Origin: GCA-002733465 sp965230525
GTDB lineage: Bacteria > Pseudomonadota > Gammaproteobacteria > Enterobacterales > Kangiellaceae
Length of the DNA: 64,000 nt
Reading direction: 5' to 3'
Assembly: GCA_965230525.1 (NCBI GenBank)
Contig: OZ246008.1
Location: 3,596,001 to 3,660,000 of the forward strand
In this document: in pieces, positions 32,768 through 41,983 of the stretch
Numbering within the stretch: position 1 is the first letter of the stretch
Layout of the letters: every line of letters begins with the position of its first letter
Notes under the pieces: model-generated
What the model saw: only the letters and a program-made list of their open reading frames with translations
Told to the model about the DNA's origin: nothing
The model's database searches: none
Translations under genes and position numbers: made by a program

Positions 32768-34096
32768 ATGACTATTTCTTTACCTCACTTATCCGCTGAA
32801 TCAGTGCTTAGCGATTTCGAGTCTCTCGAAAAAACTAGAGCTAGTACGCCCGAATGGCTTAAATCCATTCAAAAAGCGAACTTAGATCACTACACGATGC
32901 AATCCTTTCCAACGCGTAAAACTGAGCATTGGAAATATAATGATGTGAGTAGTCTAACGCAAAAAAGTTATCAACCTGCTCAACAAACAGAGCTCTCGCC
33001 TGCTGATATTAAGACACATTGGTTACATTTTGAAAATGCCATTCGTTGTGTCTTTGTTAATGGCAAATTTTCAGATGAACTTTCGAGCGCTTCGCTAAAC
33101 GACGCTGTTCGAGTTACAGAGTTCACACAAGCGACATCAAGCCAAGTTGACTATATTAATCAGAGCTTCGAACACGCACAGCAAAATAAAAACCTATTTA
33201 TTTCATTGAATGCCGCTTTGGCCAACGATGGGTTGCTGATAGAAATCGATAAAAATGCCAACATTGAGCAACCGATTTACTTACTGCATATTTTTACCAA
33301 CAATGATGAACACCAAATTAGCAATAATCACACCTTGGTGTATTCAGCGTCAGGTAGTCAAGCTAAACTGGTCGAGCATTTTATTTCTTTACAAAACTCA
33401 TCCAGTAATAAAAATCATCTATCGAGCCAACAGACGCTGATACAGTTGGCGGCCAATAGTCATCTTGATCATCATCGCGTTAGCACCGGCACTGAAAATC
33501 TTCAGAGCATTAGTCGAGTACTCTGTCGCTTAGCAGCGGGCTCTCAACTCACGAGCTTTTACTTTTCCGAAGGCGGACTACTTGATAAAACTGATATCGA
33601 CATAATGCATCAGGGCAGTAACTCTAGCTCTCAGATGACTGGAATCTATCTACCGTCTGAACAAAACAATATTGATTTTCATACTTGTATTGAACATCAA
33701 GTGCCCCACTGTACTAGTAGAGAGACATTTCGCGGAATTATTGCTGACTCAGCCAAGGCGACTTTTAATGGAAAGATCCACATATTTAAAGACGCCCAAA
33801 AATCTGATGCGCAACTCAATAACAAAAACTTGCTACTCACCAATACAGCGGAAATTAACACCAAGCCCGAACTCGAAATCTATGCCGATGATGTCGTTTG
33901 TGCACATGGTGCCACCATCGCCAAAATTGATGAAAAAGCGGTTTATTATTTGAAAACTCGTGGCATTAACGAAATGCAAGCAAAAAAAATGCTGAGCATT
34001 GGCTTCATCAATGAGCTATTGCAGGAAATAAAAATAGCTGAGCTGCAAGAGTTTTTAGCCAGTTTGGTACAAAAGACTTTGGCAAATTTAAGGTAA
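32768..34096 (+). CDS. sufD: Fe-S assembly protein SufD
   Basis: This 442-residue partner of SufB has FPTRKTEHWKYNDVSSL at the N-terminus, a divergent beta-helix centre (INTKPELEIYADDVVCAHGAT) and the ending YYLKTRGINEMQAKKMLSIGFINELL, all typical of SufD. It contributes an interface histidine/cysteine site with SufB for cluster and iron entry. The central region is rich in N, Q and S and is less conserved. It sits six bases before sufS. Confidence 0.96.
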   Translation: MTISLPHLSAESVLSDFESLEKTRASTPEWLKSIQKANLDHYTMQSFPTRKTEHWKYNDVSSLTQKSYQPAQQTELSPADIKTHWLHFENAIRCVFVNGKFSDELSSASLNDAVRVTEFTQATSSQVDYINQSFEHAQQNKNLFISLNAALANDGLLIEIDKNANIEQPIYLLHIFTNNDEHQISNNHTLVYSASGSQAKLVEHFISLQNSSSNKNHLSSQQTLIQLAANSHLDHHRVSTGTENLQSISRVLCRLAAGSQLTSFYFSEGGLLDKTDIDIMHQGSNSSSQMTGIYLPSEQNNIDFHTCIEHQVPHCTSRETFRGIIADSAKATFNGKIHIFKDAQKSDAQLNNKNLLLTNTAEINTKPELEIYADDVVCAHGATIAKIDEKAVYYLKTRGINEMQAKKMLSIGFINELLQEIKIAELQEFLASLVQKTLANLR

Positions 34097-34102
34097 AGCC
34101 CG

Positions 34103-35353
34103 ATGACAACCGAAGCACAGTCACTGCAAACTTCCGCGTTGGATGTAAAAAAGATTCGAGCCGACTTCCCTATACTCAATCAGGCGGTCAACGGACACTC
34201 GCTGGTGTACCTAGATAATGGCGCAACCGCGCAAAAGCCCAAACAAGTGATTGAAGCATTAAATGGTTATTACCAAACAATTAATTCCAATGTTCACCGC
34301 GGTGCACATTATTTAAGCGATCATGCAACTCAAGCATTCGAAGCGGCAAGAACCAACGTTCAGCAGTACATTAATGCTAACGATCGTAAAGAAATTATTT
34401 GGACGAGAGGTACCACCGAATCAATTAATCTGGTTGCTCAAACTTGGGGAATAGCAAACGTTAAACAAAATGATGAAATTATCGTTTCGACGTTAGAGCA
34501 TCACTCAAACATTGTGCCTTGGCAGATTTTGGCTGAGAACACCGGCGCTCAACTAAGAGTTGTCAATGTTAAAAGCAACGGTGAGTTTGACCTAGAGCAT
34601 TATAAGAGCTTGCTTAATTCGCGTACTAAAATGGTTGCAGTCGGCCATATTTCTAATGCTCTTGGTGTAATTAATCCGATTGAGGAAATCATTTTGCTTG
34701 CCCATCAACATCAAGCAAAGGTTTTGATTGATGGCGCTCAAGCAATGCCTCATTTAAAAATAGACGTGCAATCCCTGGGCTGCGATTTTTACGCATTTTC
34801 GGGTCACAAAATGTTCGCACCAATGGGAATTGGTGTACTTTATGGCAAACAGGCGCTTCTAGAAGCAATGCCCCCTTGGCAAGGTGGTGGCGAAATGATT
34901 GAAAAGGTTAGTTTCGAGAAAACCACCTTTAATCAACTCCCCTACAAATTTGAAGCTGGTACGCCCAACGTGTCTGGCGCGATTGGAATTTCCGCAGCCA
35001 TTGATTACCTTGAGTCAATTGATCGACAAGCAATACTAGACTATGAAAACTTCTTGCTCGATTATGCAACCAGCAAACTAGAAAAAATAGAAGGATTAAA
35101 AATCATTGGCCATGACTGCGCTAAAGCTTCCGTAATTAGTTTTAATATCGATGGGATCCATGCACAAGATTTGGGAATGATGCTCGATCAACAAGGCATT
35201 GCCGTAAGAACCGGACACCATTGTGCAATGCCGCTTATGGACGCCTTAAAAATTAACGGTACAGTGAGAGCTTCCTTTAGTTTTTATAATACAGTTGAAG
35301 AAATAGATAAGCTGTTTGATGCAATCAATAAAGCAACTTCGTTGTTAAGATAA
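34103..35353 (+). CDS. sufS: Cysteine desulfurase SufS
   Basis: SufS is a PLP enzyme that removes sulfur from cysteine as a persulfide and passes it to SufE. The 416 residues include VYLDNGATAQKP, NVHRGAHYLSDHAT, TRGTTESINLVA, the PLP lysine in FYAFSGHKMFAP, and the persulfide cysteine in VRTGHHCAMPLM. The RTGHHCA spelling is that of the SufS (group II) class, distinguishing it from IscS. Confidence 0.98.
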   Translation: MTTEAQSLQTSALDVKKIRADFPILNQAVNGHSLVYLDNGATAQKPKQVIEALNGYYQTINSNVHRGAHYLSDHATQAFEAARTNVQQYINANDRKEIIWTRGTTESINLVAQTWGIANVKQNDEIIVSTLEHHSNIVPWQILAENTGAQLRVVNVKSNGEFDLEHYKSLLNSRTKMVAVGHISNALGVINPIEEIILLAHQHQAKVLIDGAQAMPHLKIDVQSLGCDFYAFSGHKMFAPMGIGVLYGKQALLEAMPPWQGGGEMIEKVSFEKTTFNQLPYKFEAGTPNVSGAIGISAAIDYLESIDRQAILDYENFLLDYATSKLEKIEGLKIIGHDCAKASVISFNIDGIHAQDLGMMLDQQGIAVRTGHHCAMPLMDALKINGTVRASFSFYNTVEEIDKLFDAINKATSLLR

Positions 35354-35388
35354 TACAGCCTCGCAAAATAAATTAAGGTTTAATCGAA

Positions 35389-35757
35389 ATGAATGTAGAA
35401 ACGTTTAATCCACAATCTGTAACCCCAGTCAAATTTACTGAGAAAGCGTTAAATCACTTACATAAACAAGTGGTTAATCAAAAGGCTGAGGGTATCATGT
35501 TTAATGTCAAAGAAAGCGGCTGCTCAGGATTTAAATACTTGTTAGAGTTAGCCTTTGAAATTGATCCTGCCGCCAACTCCTATTCGCTTACTGATGAGTT
35601 AATTTTGTATGTTAAACCAAACATCATTGAGCTGATTCGAGGCACCGAAGTCGATTATGTTCAGGAAGGTGTAAACCATCGCCTCGACTTTAAAAATCCC
35701 AATGCCACCGCAAGTTGCGGATGCGGGGAAAGCTTTGCAGTTGCTCAAAACCAATGA
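35389..35757 (+). CDS. sufA: A-type Fe-S carrier SufA
   Basis: This 122-residue carrier has the three conserved cysteines of the HesB/IscA/SufA fold: one in KESGCSGFKY and two in SCGCGESF at the C-terminus. It accepts clusters from SufBCD and delivers them to apo-proteins. In E. coli sufA leads its operon; here it follows sufS. Its stop overlaps the next start at ATGA. IscA and ErpA are alternative names for similar sequences, and the context favours SufA. Confidence 0.92.
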   Translation: MNVETFNPQSVTPVKFTEKALNHLHKQVVNQKAEGIMFNVKESGCSGFKYLLELAFEIDPAANSYSLTDELILYVKPNIIELIRGTEVDYVQEGVNHRLDFKNPNATASCGCGESFAVAQNQ

Positions 35758-36305
35758 GTGTTATTGCATCTCAAAATAGAAAAATGGTTGTCGCGCTAAG
35801 CGACTGCCCTGCTCGCTTGGTGCCTGCTGGGACAAAAATCATTATTCCTAAAGATACTTTTGTGACCATCACCCAAGATCTCGGTGGTAATTATACGGTA
35901 GCGGTCAATGGTAACATGGCTCGGGTCGATGGTACTGACGCTGGCGCTTTAGGTTTAAAAGCTGAAGAGCTTGAATTCGAGTCAAAGGATAGTGACCAAA
36001 TTGACGAAGAGCAAATTTGGCAAGCTTTAAAAACCATTTATGATCCCGAAATCCCGGTGAATCTGGTCGACTTAGGACTCATCTATTCGGTAAAAGTAGA
36101 GCAGGAAAATAAGTCAGTCTATATCGAAATGACTCTCACCGCGCCAGGCTGTGGAATGGGGCCGGTATTAGTCAGCGATGTCAAATACCGAACTAGTAAA
36201 GTTCCTAATGTTAAAAACGTCGAAGTCGATTTGGTTTTCACCCCCACTTGGAATCGCGATATGATGAGCGATGAAGCGAAATTAGAGACAGGATTATTTT
36301 TTTAG
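35754..36305 (+). CDS. sufT: Fe-S maturation protein SufT
   Basis: This 183-residue protein begins at the ATG that overlaps the sufA stop. Residues 1-70 form a small N-terminal domain (MVVALSDCPARLVPAGTKIIIP). The DUF59/MIP18 domain follows, with YDPEIPVNLVDLGLIYSV and the conserved cysteine in LTAPGCGMGP. SufT proteins assist Fe-S maturation of particular enzymes when demand is high. sufE starts two bases after its stop. Confidence 0.94.
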   Translation: MSVIASQNRKMVVALSDCPARLVPAGTKIIIPKDTFVTITQDLGGNYTVAVNGNMARVDGTDAGALGLKAEELEFESKDSDQIDEEQIWQALKTIYDPEIPVNLVDLGLIYSVKVEQENKSVYIEMTLTAPGCGMGPVLVSDVKYRTSKVPNVKNVEVDLVFTPTWNRDMMSDEAKLETGLFF

Positions 36306-36306
36306 T

Positions 36307-36705
36307 ATGAGCAAGAGCGAAGAAATTGTAGAAACCTTGAGCTTTTTCGACTCGTGGGAAGACCGATATCGTTACATGATCGATCTTGGCAAAGAAATTC
36401 CGAGCATGGACGATTCTCTCAAAACTGATGACCGTTTGGTGCCAGGCTGCCAAAGCCAAGTCTGGATAGACTGGAACAAACAAGGCGATACTTTTATCTT
36501 TAAAGTTGATAGTGATGCTCTCATTGTGAAAGGTTTGTTGGCCATTGTAATGGCCGCTTATAACCACAAAACCAAGCAAGAGATTCTCGAGTTTGATATC
36601 GAAAACTACTTCCAACAATTGGACTTAATTAAACACCTTAGCCCAACCCGAGGTAACGGACTGCGAGCCATGGTTGATAAAATAAAACTAATCGCTGCTA
36701 GTTAA
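36307..36705 (+). CDS. sufE: Sulfur acceptor SufE
   Basis: SufE (132 residues) takes persulfide sulfur from SufS and feeds SufBCD. The active cysteine is in VPGCQSQVW near residue 51. RYRYMIDLGKEIP and the C-terminal SPTRGNGLRAMVDKIK are family signatures. It is the last gene of the operon and is followed by a strong hairpin terminator. Confidence 0.96.
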   Translation: MSKSEEIVETLSFFDSWEDRYRYMIDLGKEIPSMDDSLKTDDRLVPGCQSQVWIDWNKQGDTFIFKVDSDALIVKGLLAIVMAAYNHKTKQEILEFDIENYFQQLDLIKHLSPTRGNGLRAMVDKIKLIAAS

Positions 36706-36745
36706 ATTTGCTTATTTCAGCCATTAGTTAAAATTAGATTGCTAG

Positions 36746-36774
36746 AAAAACGCCGCATTAAAGCGGCGTTTTTT
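36746..36774 (+). terminator. Bidirectional terminator between sufE and the RND gene
   Basis: AAAAACGCCGC pairs with GCGGCGTTTTT around a six-base ATTAAA loop and is followed by one more T. It lies 40 bases past sufE and 23 bases past the convergent exporter gene, and it can serve both strands. Confidence 0.93.
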
Positions 36775-36797
36775 ATTGGACTCGAAGCAAAGTTTGT

Positions 36798-39335
36798 TTA
36801 TGCCGGTTGAGCAGACTCTTGCGGTTTCTTTTCTCGCCCCATCGGCTTCACTAGAAGTAAAAGTACCGGCAGCAAAGTTAGGTTGGCAATAAGCGCAACT
36901 AACATGGCTAAACTGGTGAAAACGCCAAAATAGATCGACGGCATGAAGTTTGATAATACCAAAATAGAAAATCCAGCCATGATGGTAATTGAAGTAAAGT
37001 ACATCGCACGCGCAATGGTATCGTGGCATTCATACATCGCCTTGGTATAGGAGCCAGTGCGTTTGTACTCTACTTTGAAACGATGAATGTAATGAATGGT
37101 ATCATCCACAGATATTCCGATGCTGATCGCGGCAATGGTAATGGTCATCATATCTAAAGGAATACCAGACCATCCCATAAAACCAAGCACAAAAAACGCT
37201 CCCAATAAATTTGGAACCATGCCGATCAAAGCTAACTGAATGGAGCGGAATAGAATTAAAAACATCAAAGAGATTATTCCAAAAACAGCTCCGAGAGTCA
37301 GGATCTGCGATTTAAACAAGCTTTCTAACATGTTGTTATAAAGGATCAACATTCCAGTAAAATGAAAATGCTCCTCTGAGATTTTTAACTCTTCGGTAAA
37401 GAACTTGCTGATATCTGCCAACAATTGATTACGATCGAGATTTAAATCGGACTCCTTCACTCGAATTAAAAACCTGACTTCATCATTTTCACGATCATAA
37501 AAAGGTGCTAATACTTGTTCCTTAAGATCGGCAGGAATCCGCTTTTCAAGGATAGACAACTCAAAATCATCAAGACGTTTGTTACCATTAATTTGCTCAA
37601 CAATTTGCAGGCCTGCGGACAAAGACAAAACTTTACCGGCGACATCAATATCCGATAAATAATTTTGAATTTTATGGAGTTTATCAATGCCAAATGAAGT
37701 CATCCAGAGTTTGGGGTCTTCTACAGGGGCTACATCAGCAAACTCATCTTCTGCTGCAAATTCATCTTCAAACTCATCCCCTTCATCTTGTTCCTCAATA
37801 AATGCAAAGTCTGCTTCAATGGCACCGCGCTCAATGATTATTTCAAGCGGTGTGGTACCACCCAACTCGGTATCAATGACTTTCATTCCCTGATAGATTT
37901 CAGTGTCTGATTTAAAATAGTCGATAAACCGATTATCCACCGACAGCCGACTCATTCCCCAACCACTAGTGGCACAAATTACAACGGACAAAATCACAAT
38001 TGGCCATCGCTTTTTATCACTCGCAATGGCTAGCATATTGGTAAATTTAAAGAAGGCGCTTTGCTTACGTTGATCGAGACTGGTCTTCTTTTTGATCAGC
38101 ATAAATAATGGAAACAACAAGAATGACAAGATGAACGCTAAACTCACTCCCATGATCATCATTTTGCCAAAATCGATAACGGGACGAATTTCGCTCACCA
38201 TCAATGATCCAAACGCAACCATGGTGGTAAGACTAGTATATGCGCAGGGAACAAACATTGAAGAAACAGTTTCCAGCACTTTCTCGTTATAACTGAGATG
38301 AGCAAACTCTCGCTCCACTTGCCGAAAACGAACAATCAAGTGAATCATGAGTGACATGGTAATGATTAATAGCAACGCAACAAAATTGGATGAAATCACA
38401 GTTACCGGCCAGTCGAGTAAGCCGAGCATACCGATCGCTGTCACCGCACAAATAATGCAGCATCCAAGGTTTACAATCACCCAACGAGCACGTCTAAAAA
38501 TAAACGCTTGAATAAATATTAGAACAACAAAGATCCCCAAACCAAAAACCAGCAAGTCATTCTTAACATAGTCAACCATGTCATGAGCGATCATCGGCAC
38601 GCCACCAAGGTAAATTTTAGCAACGTCTTTGTAGCTTTTCTTTAAATCTCGAATGGCATTAATAACTTTTGCATCTCTCACCGCAACTTCATCTGCCAAT
38701 AGTCGCAATTCATTCTTGAGATTTTGCATGGCAGCCAATTCGTAAGGCGTTAACTCCTCTTGACGCTGTTTCCATTGCAATTTTCGTAGCTCGTCATTGA
38801 GTCGAAAGTAGTTTTTGTTTCCTTTAAGGTTTGCCTGCATCGCAGTTGATCTGCCATCTGGACTCACTAATAAATTCACGTATAACGGAATCTGCAAAAT
38901 GTCTTTTTTAGCCTGAGCAAGATCAACGCCTTCATCACGAACGAAGTAGACATCATCTTCGATAGTGCCGAGACTGATATTTTCGGGGTTAAAAATTGGC
39001 GTATCAATTAAGGAGATCACCGTCTCAACTTCGGGTAACGCCGAAACCTGCTCTTTAAGTGCATTCAGCTGTTTGATACTCGATTCACTAAATAACTCAT
39101 CGTGAGGCGTAAAAGTGATAAACAAATAGTCATCGGTACCGTACTTCTTTTTTACTTTTCGATAGTATTCCAGCGACTGGTCATTTTCGAGCACCAAAGA
39201 ATCCGCCGAAGCATCCATTCGAAACGACTCAGACTGTGCCCCAATAATAAAAATGATGGCCAGCAAAATCGTAAAGCATAGAAATGTGTGTTTAACCAAG
39301 AATTGGCTATAGAAGTGTTTCAGCCAGTTAGGCAT
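36798..39335 (-). CDS. RND/MMPL-family exporter (predicted)
   Basis: This 845-residue inner-membrane protein has about 12 predicted helices in two repeats: the first at residue 15 and a cluster at 255-420, with a matching pair in the C-terminal half (ITLGAVFGIISLMFLIL, IGISVDDTIHYIHRFK). GISVDDTIHY and the upstream MSLMIHLIVRFRQVE are the conserved mid-helix motifs of the MMPL/patched-like RND group. Between residues 500 and 550 lies a very acidic run of E and D with a DEF repeat (DEGDEFEDEF...). No membrane-fusion or outer-membrane partner is adjacent. The substrate is unknown; lipid-like cargo is common in this group. An AAGGGA site supports the start. Confidence 0.9.
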   Translation of the reverse strand: MPNWLKHFYSQFLVKHTFLCFTILLAIIFIIGAQSESFRMDASADSLVLENDQSLEYYRKVKKKYGTDDYLFITFTPHDELFSESSIKQLNALKEQVSALPEVETVISLIDTPIFNPENISLGTIEDDVYFVRDEGVDLAQAKKDILQIPLYVNLLVSPDGRSTAMQANLKGNKNYFRLNDELRKLQWKQRQEELTPYELAAMQNLKNELRLLADEVAVRDAKVINAIRDLKKSYKDVAKIYLGGVPMIAHDMVDYVKNDLLVFGLGIFVVLIFIQAFIFRRARWVIVNLGCCIICAVTAIGMLGLLDWPVTVISSNFVALLLIITMSLMIHLIVRFRQVEREFAHLSYNEKVLETVSSMFVPCAYTSLTTMVAFGSLMVSEIRPVIDFGKMMIMGVSLAFILSFLLFPLFMLIKKKTSLDQRKQSAFFKFTNMLAIASDKKRWPIVILSVVICATSGWGMSRLSVDNRFIDYFKSDTEIYQGMKVIDTELGGTTPLEIIIERGAIEADFAFIEEQDEGDEFEDEFAAEDEFADVAPVEDPKLWMTSFGIDKLHKIQNYLSDIDVAGKVLSLSAGLQIVEQINGNKRLDDFELSILEKRIPADLKEQVLAPFYDRENDEVRFLIRVKESDLNLDRNQLLADISKFFTEELKISEEHFHFTGMLILYNNMLESLFKSQILTLGAVFGIISLMFLILFRSIQLALIGMVPNLLGAFFVLGFMGWSGIPLDMMTITIAAISIGISVDDTIHYIHRFKVEYKRTGSYTKAMYECHDTIARAMYFTSITIMAGFSILVLSNFMPSIYFGVFTSLAMLVALIANLTLLPVLLLLVKPMGREKKPQESAQPA

Positions 39336-39646
39336 AGGCTTCCCTTAATTTTAGTCACTTATTAAAGACAGTCTTATTGACTGCGCTGATCATATCCAGT
39401 TGTCATAGACCTAGCCCACGGCTTTGTCTATAATTGGCTTGGCAGTGGAGATTAGTCAAATTGACTCTAAGCCGCCTATTATAATGGCTCATCCAAGGCA
39501 AGCCACTATTATTTACAGCAATTGTGAATCTAAACTGAACAAGCCTTGTGTTTGCTAATATAAGATAACGGCAACTCGTCAATTGGTCTGTTTAGCCGGA
39601 ACAAATTTCGACTTTATATGACATCTTGCGCTAATACCCACGAACC

Positions 39647-39687
39647 TTGATCTAAATCATAATATTACTCATTAATAACCATATAAA
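39647..39687 (+). promoter_or_regulatory. FNR/ANR box and -10 of the cco operon
   Basis: TTGATCTAAATCAT (39647-39660) matches the FNR consensus TTGAT-N4-ATCAA at nine of ten defined positions. A TATAAA -10 lies at 39682-39687, so the predicted start near 39694 is about 40.5 bases from the centre of the box. That is the class-II geometry of FNR-activated promoters and predicts induction at low oxygen. The remaining 408-base gap (39336-39743) shows no gene. Confidence 0.78.
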
Positions 39688-39755
39688 ATTCACGGCTTAA
39701 GAAATTGAGAGTGTATTATTTAATTAACCAAGAATAATAGTAAATGGGAAATCAT

Positions 39756-41165
39756 ATGTCTGAACCTCAAGCTTTGACCTACAACTACAAGGTCGTCAAG
39801 CAATTTTCGATAATGACCGTGGTCTGGGGAATTGTCGGAATGCTGGTGGGTGTGATCATCGCCGCCCAGCTCTACTTTCCAGATTTAACTTACGGTATTG
39901 AGTATTTGACATTTGGCCGACTCAGACCCTTACACACCAATGCGGTTATCTTTGCGTTTGGTGGTTCTGCACTTATGGCAACCTCTTTATATGTGGTGCA
40001 ACGTACTTGCCAAGCACCTCTCATTAGCAATGCATTAGCCTCATTTGTGTTTTGGGGGTGGCAACTAATTATTGTGCTTGCTGCAGTCACTCTCCCCATG
40101 GGCTTTACCGGCGGTAAAGAATACGCAGAGCTGGAATGGCCAATTGATATTTTGATTGCGGTTGTATGGGTAGCCTATGCAATATTATTTTTTGGCACCA
40201 TTATCAAACGAAAAACGTCTCACATATACGTGGCCAATTGGTTTTATGGTGCTTTTATTATTACCGTCGCGGTTCTTCACATTGTCAATAGTGCCGCAAT
40301 TCCGGTCACCTTAACTAAGTCCTATTCGGCCTACGGAGGCGCTATCGACGCTATGGTGCAATGGTGGTATGGCCATAATGCTGTTGGGTTCTTTTTAACA
40401 GCTGGCTTTTTGGGAATGATGTATTACTTTATTCCAAAACAAGCCGAAAGACCGGTTTATTCTTATCGATTATCCATTGTGCATTTTTGGGCACTTATTG
40501 CGACTTATATGTGGGCCGGTCCGCATCACTTGCAATACACCGCCCTACCCGACTGGGCACAATCACTTGGTATGGTTTTCTCGTTAATTTTACTTGCGCC
40601 ATCATGGGGTGGAATGATTAACGGTATTATGACCTTGTCGGGTGCTTGGCATAAGCTGCGTACCGATCCTATTCTTAAATTTTTGATTGTTTCGCTTTCT
40701 TTCTACGGAATGTCGACTTTCGAAGGCCCGATGATGGCCATCAAAACAGTTAATGCTCTTTCACACTACACCGATTGGACTATTGGGCATGTGCACTCGG
40801 GCGCGCTTGGTTGGGTTGCATTCGTCACTATCGGAGCGATGTACTACTTAATTCCTAAGCTTTATGGTCGCAAGGAAATGGCAAGTATTGAGTTAATTAA
40901 CATTCATTTTTGGGTATCAACGATTGGCGTGGTGCTTTATATCGCAGCCATGTGGATTGCCGGAGTAATGCAGGGTCTTATGTGGCGAGCAGTTAATGCC
41001 GATGGCACCCTCACATACAGTTTTGTCGAGTCTGTCACCACCAGCTACCCATTTTATGCCATTCGCTTAGTAGGCGGAATATTATTCTTCGCCGGTATGA
41101 TCATTATGGCGTATAACACCGTAAAGACCATTAAAGCTGGTCCCGAAACTGCCACAGCAAACTAG
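39756..41165 (+). CDS. ccoN: cbb3-type cytochrome oxidase subunit I
   Basis: CcoN is the catalytic, proton-pumping haem-copper subunit of the high-affinity cbb3 oxidase. It is a 469-residue protein with about 12 helices. Haem and copper histidines appear in RPLHTNAVIFAFGG, WWYGHNAVGFF (CuB), AGPHHLQYTALPD and WTIGHVHSGALGW. It starts at the ATG at 39756, with GGGA eight bases upstream; an ATG at 39744 is four codons further out. The other subunits follow without significant gaps. Confidence 0.97.
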   Translation: MSEPQALTYNYKVVKQFSIMTVVWGIVGMLVGVIIAAQLYFPDLTYGIEYLTFGRLRPLHTNAVIFAFGGSALMATSLYVVQRTCQAPLISNALASFVFWGWQLIIVLAAVTLPMGFTGGKEYAELEWPIDILIAVVWVAYAILFFGTIIKRKTSHIYVANWFYGAFIITVAVLHIVNSAAIPVTLTKSYSAYGGAIDAMVQWWYGHNAVGFFLTAGFLGMMYYFIPKQAERPVYSYRLSIVHFWALIATYMWAGPHHLQYTALPDWAQSLGMVFSLILLAPSWGGMINGIMTLSGAWHKLRTDPILKFLIVSLSFYGMSTFEGPMMAIKTVNALSHYTDWTIGHVHSGALGWVAFVTIGAMYYLIPKLYGRKEMASIELINIHFWVSTIGVVLYIAAMWIAGVMQGLMWRAVNADGTLTYSFVESVTTSYPFYAIRLVGGILFFAGMIIMAYNTVKTIKAGPETATAN

Positions 41166-41175
41166 GAGGCCGAAA

Positions 41176-41784
41176 ATGCAACATGAAAAGGTAGAAAAAA
41201 ATATTGGCCTTATGGGCTTGTTAATCTTCATTGTGATTAGTTTTGGCGGCTTGGCAGAAATAGTTCCGCTGTTTTTTATGAAAGACACCACAGAGCCTTT
41301 AAAGGGCATGAAACCACATTCGGCACTAGCGCTTGAAGGCCGTGATATCTATATTCGTGAAGGCTGTAACACTTGTCATTCACAAATGATTCGCCCGTTT
41401 CGCGCTGAAACGGAACGCTACGGACATTACTCAGTTGCTGGGGAGCATGTTTGGGAGCACCCCTTCCTTTGGGGTTCAAAACGTACCGGACCCGATCTAG
41501 CTAGAGTGGGTGGTCGGTACAGTGATGAATGGCACAGAGTGCACTTGCTTAATCCGCGAGACGTTGTTCCTGAGTCTAATATGCCAGCATTTACTTGGCT
41601 GGAAGACGCGGTTTTAGATGGCGAGTTGACTGGCAAAAAAATGGCTGCTTTAAGAATGGTTGGCGTTCCCTACACTGATGAAGATATTGCAAATGCCAAA
41701 CAGCAAGTCGCTGGGAAAACCGAGCTTGATGCGGTCGTTTTTTACTTACAAACACTTGGTCTTGCTTTGCAAGACAAGCAATAG
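41176..41784 (+). CDS. ccoO: cbb3-type oxidase c-type cytochrome subunit II
   Basis: CcoO is a membrane-anchored mono-haem cytochrome c of 202 residues. An N-terminal helix (IGLMGLLIFIVISFGGLAEIV) precedes the haem site REGCNTCHSQMIRP and RYGHYSVAGE. The distal methionine is likely in ESNMPAF. It feeds electrons to CcoN. Only ten bases separate it from ccoN and about ten from ccoQ. Confidence 0.97.
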   Translation: MQHEKVEKNIGLMGLLIFIVISFGGLAEIVPLFFMKDTTEPLKGMKPHSALALEGRDIYIREGCNTCHSQMIRPFRAETERYGHYSVAGEHVWEHPFLWGSKRTGPDLARVGGRYSDEWHRVHLLNPRDVVPESNMPAFTWLEDAVLDGELTGKKMAALRMVGVPYTDEDIANAKQQVAGKTELDAVVFYLQTLGLALQDKQ

Positions 41785-41794
41785 GTCGTTCTTT

Positions 41795-41983
41795 ATGGAC
41801 TTAAACGTAATCAGAAGCCTGGAAACATTGGCTCTTTTTGTGCTTTTCTTAGTGCTTGTTTACCTGCTTTACCGCAAAACAGACGACAAAACCTTCGAAG
41901 AAGCTGCAAACCTTCCATTTGTCGGAGACGAAACCTCCGACAAAGTTGAAAGTAATCATAAAAAAGGTGAAAACCATGAGTGA
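41795..41983 (+). CDS. ccoQ: cbb3-type oxidase small subunit CcoQ
   Basis: This is a 62-residue membrane protein with one helix (LALFVLFLVLVYLLYR) and a short charged tail. It lies between ccoO and ccoP, the standard place for CcoQ, which stabilises the oxidase. The ATG at 41795 is used. Its end overlaps ccoP by eight bases, so translation is coupled. Sequence conservation in this family is low, so position carries the identification. Confidence 0.85.
   Translation: MDLNVIRSLETLALFVLFLVLVYLLYRKTDDKTFEEAANLPFVGDETSDKVESNHKKGENHE

Noticed and set aside
41660..41983. Long frame containing ccoQ
   Set aside because: The first part lies inside ccoO; only the portion from the ATG at 41795 has the expected CcoQ layout, so the gene was trimmed.
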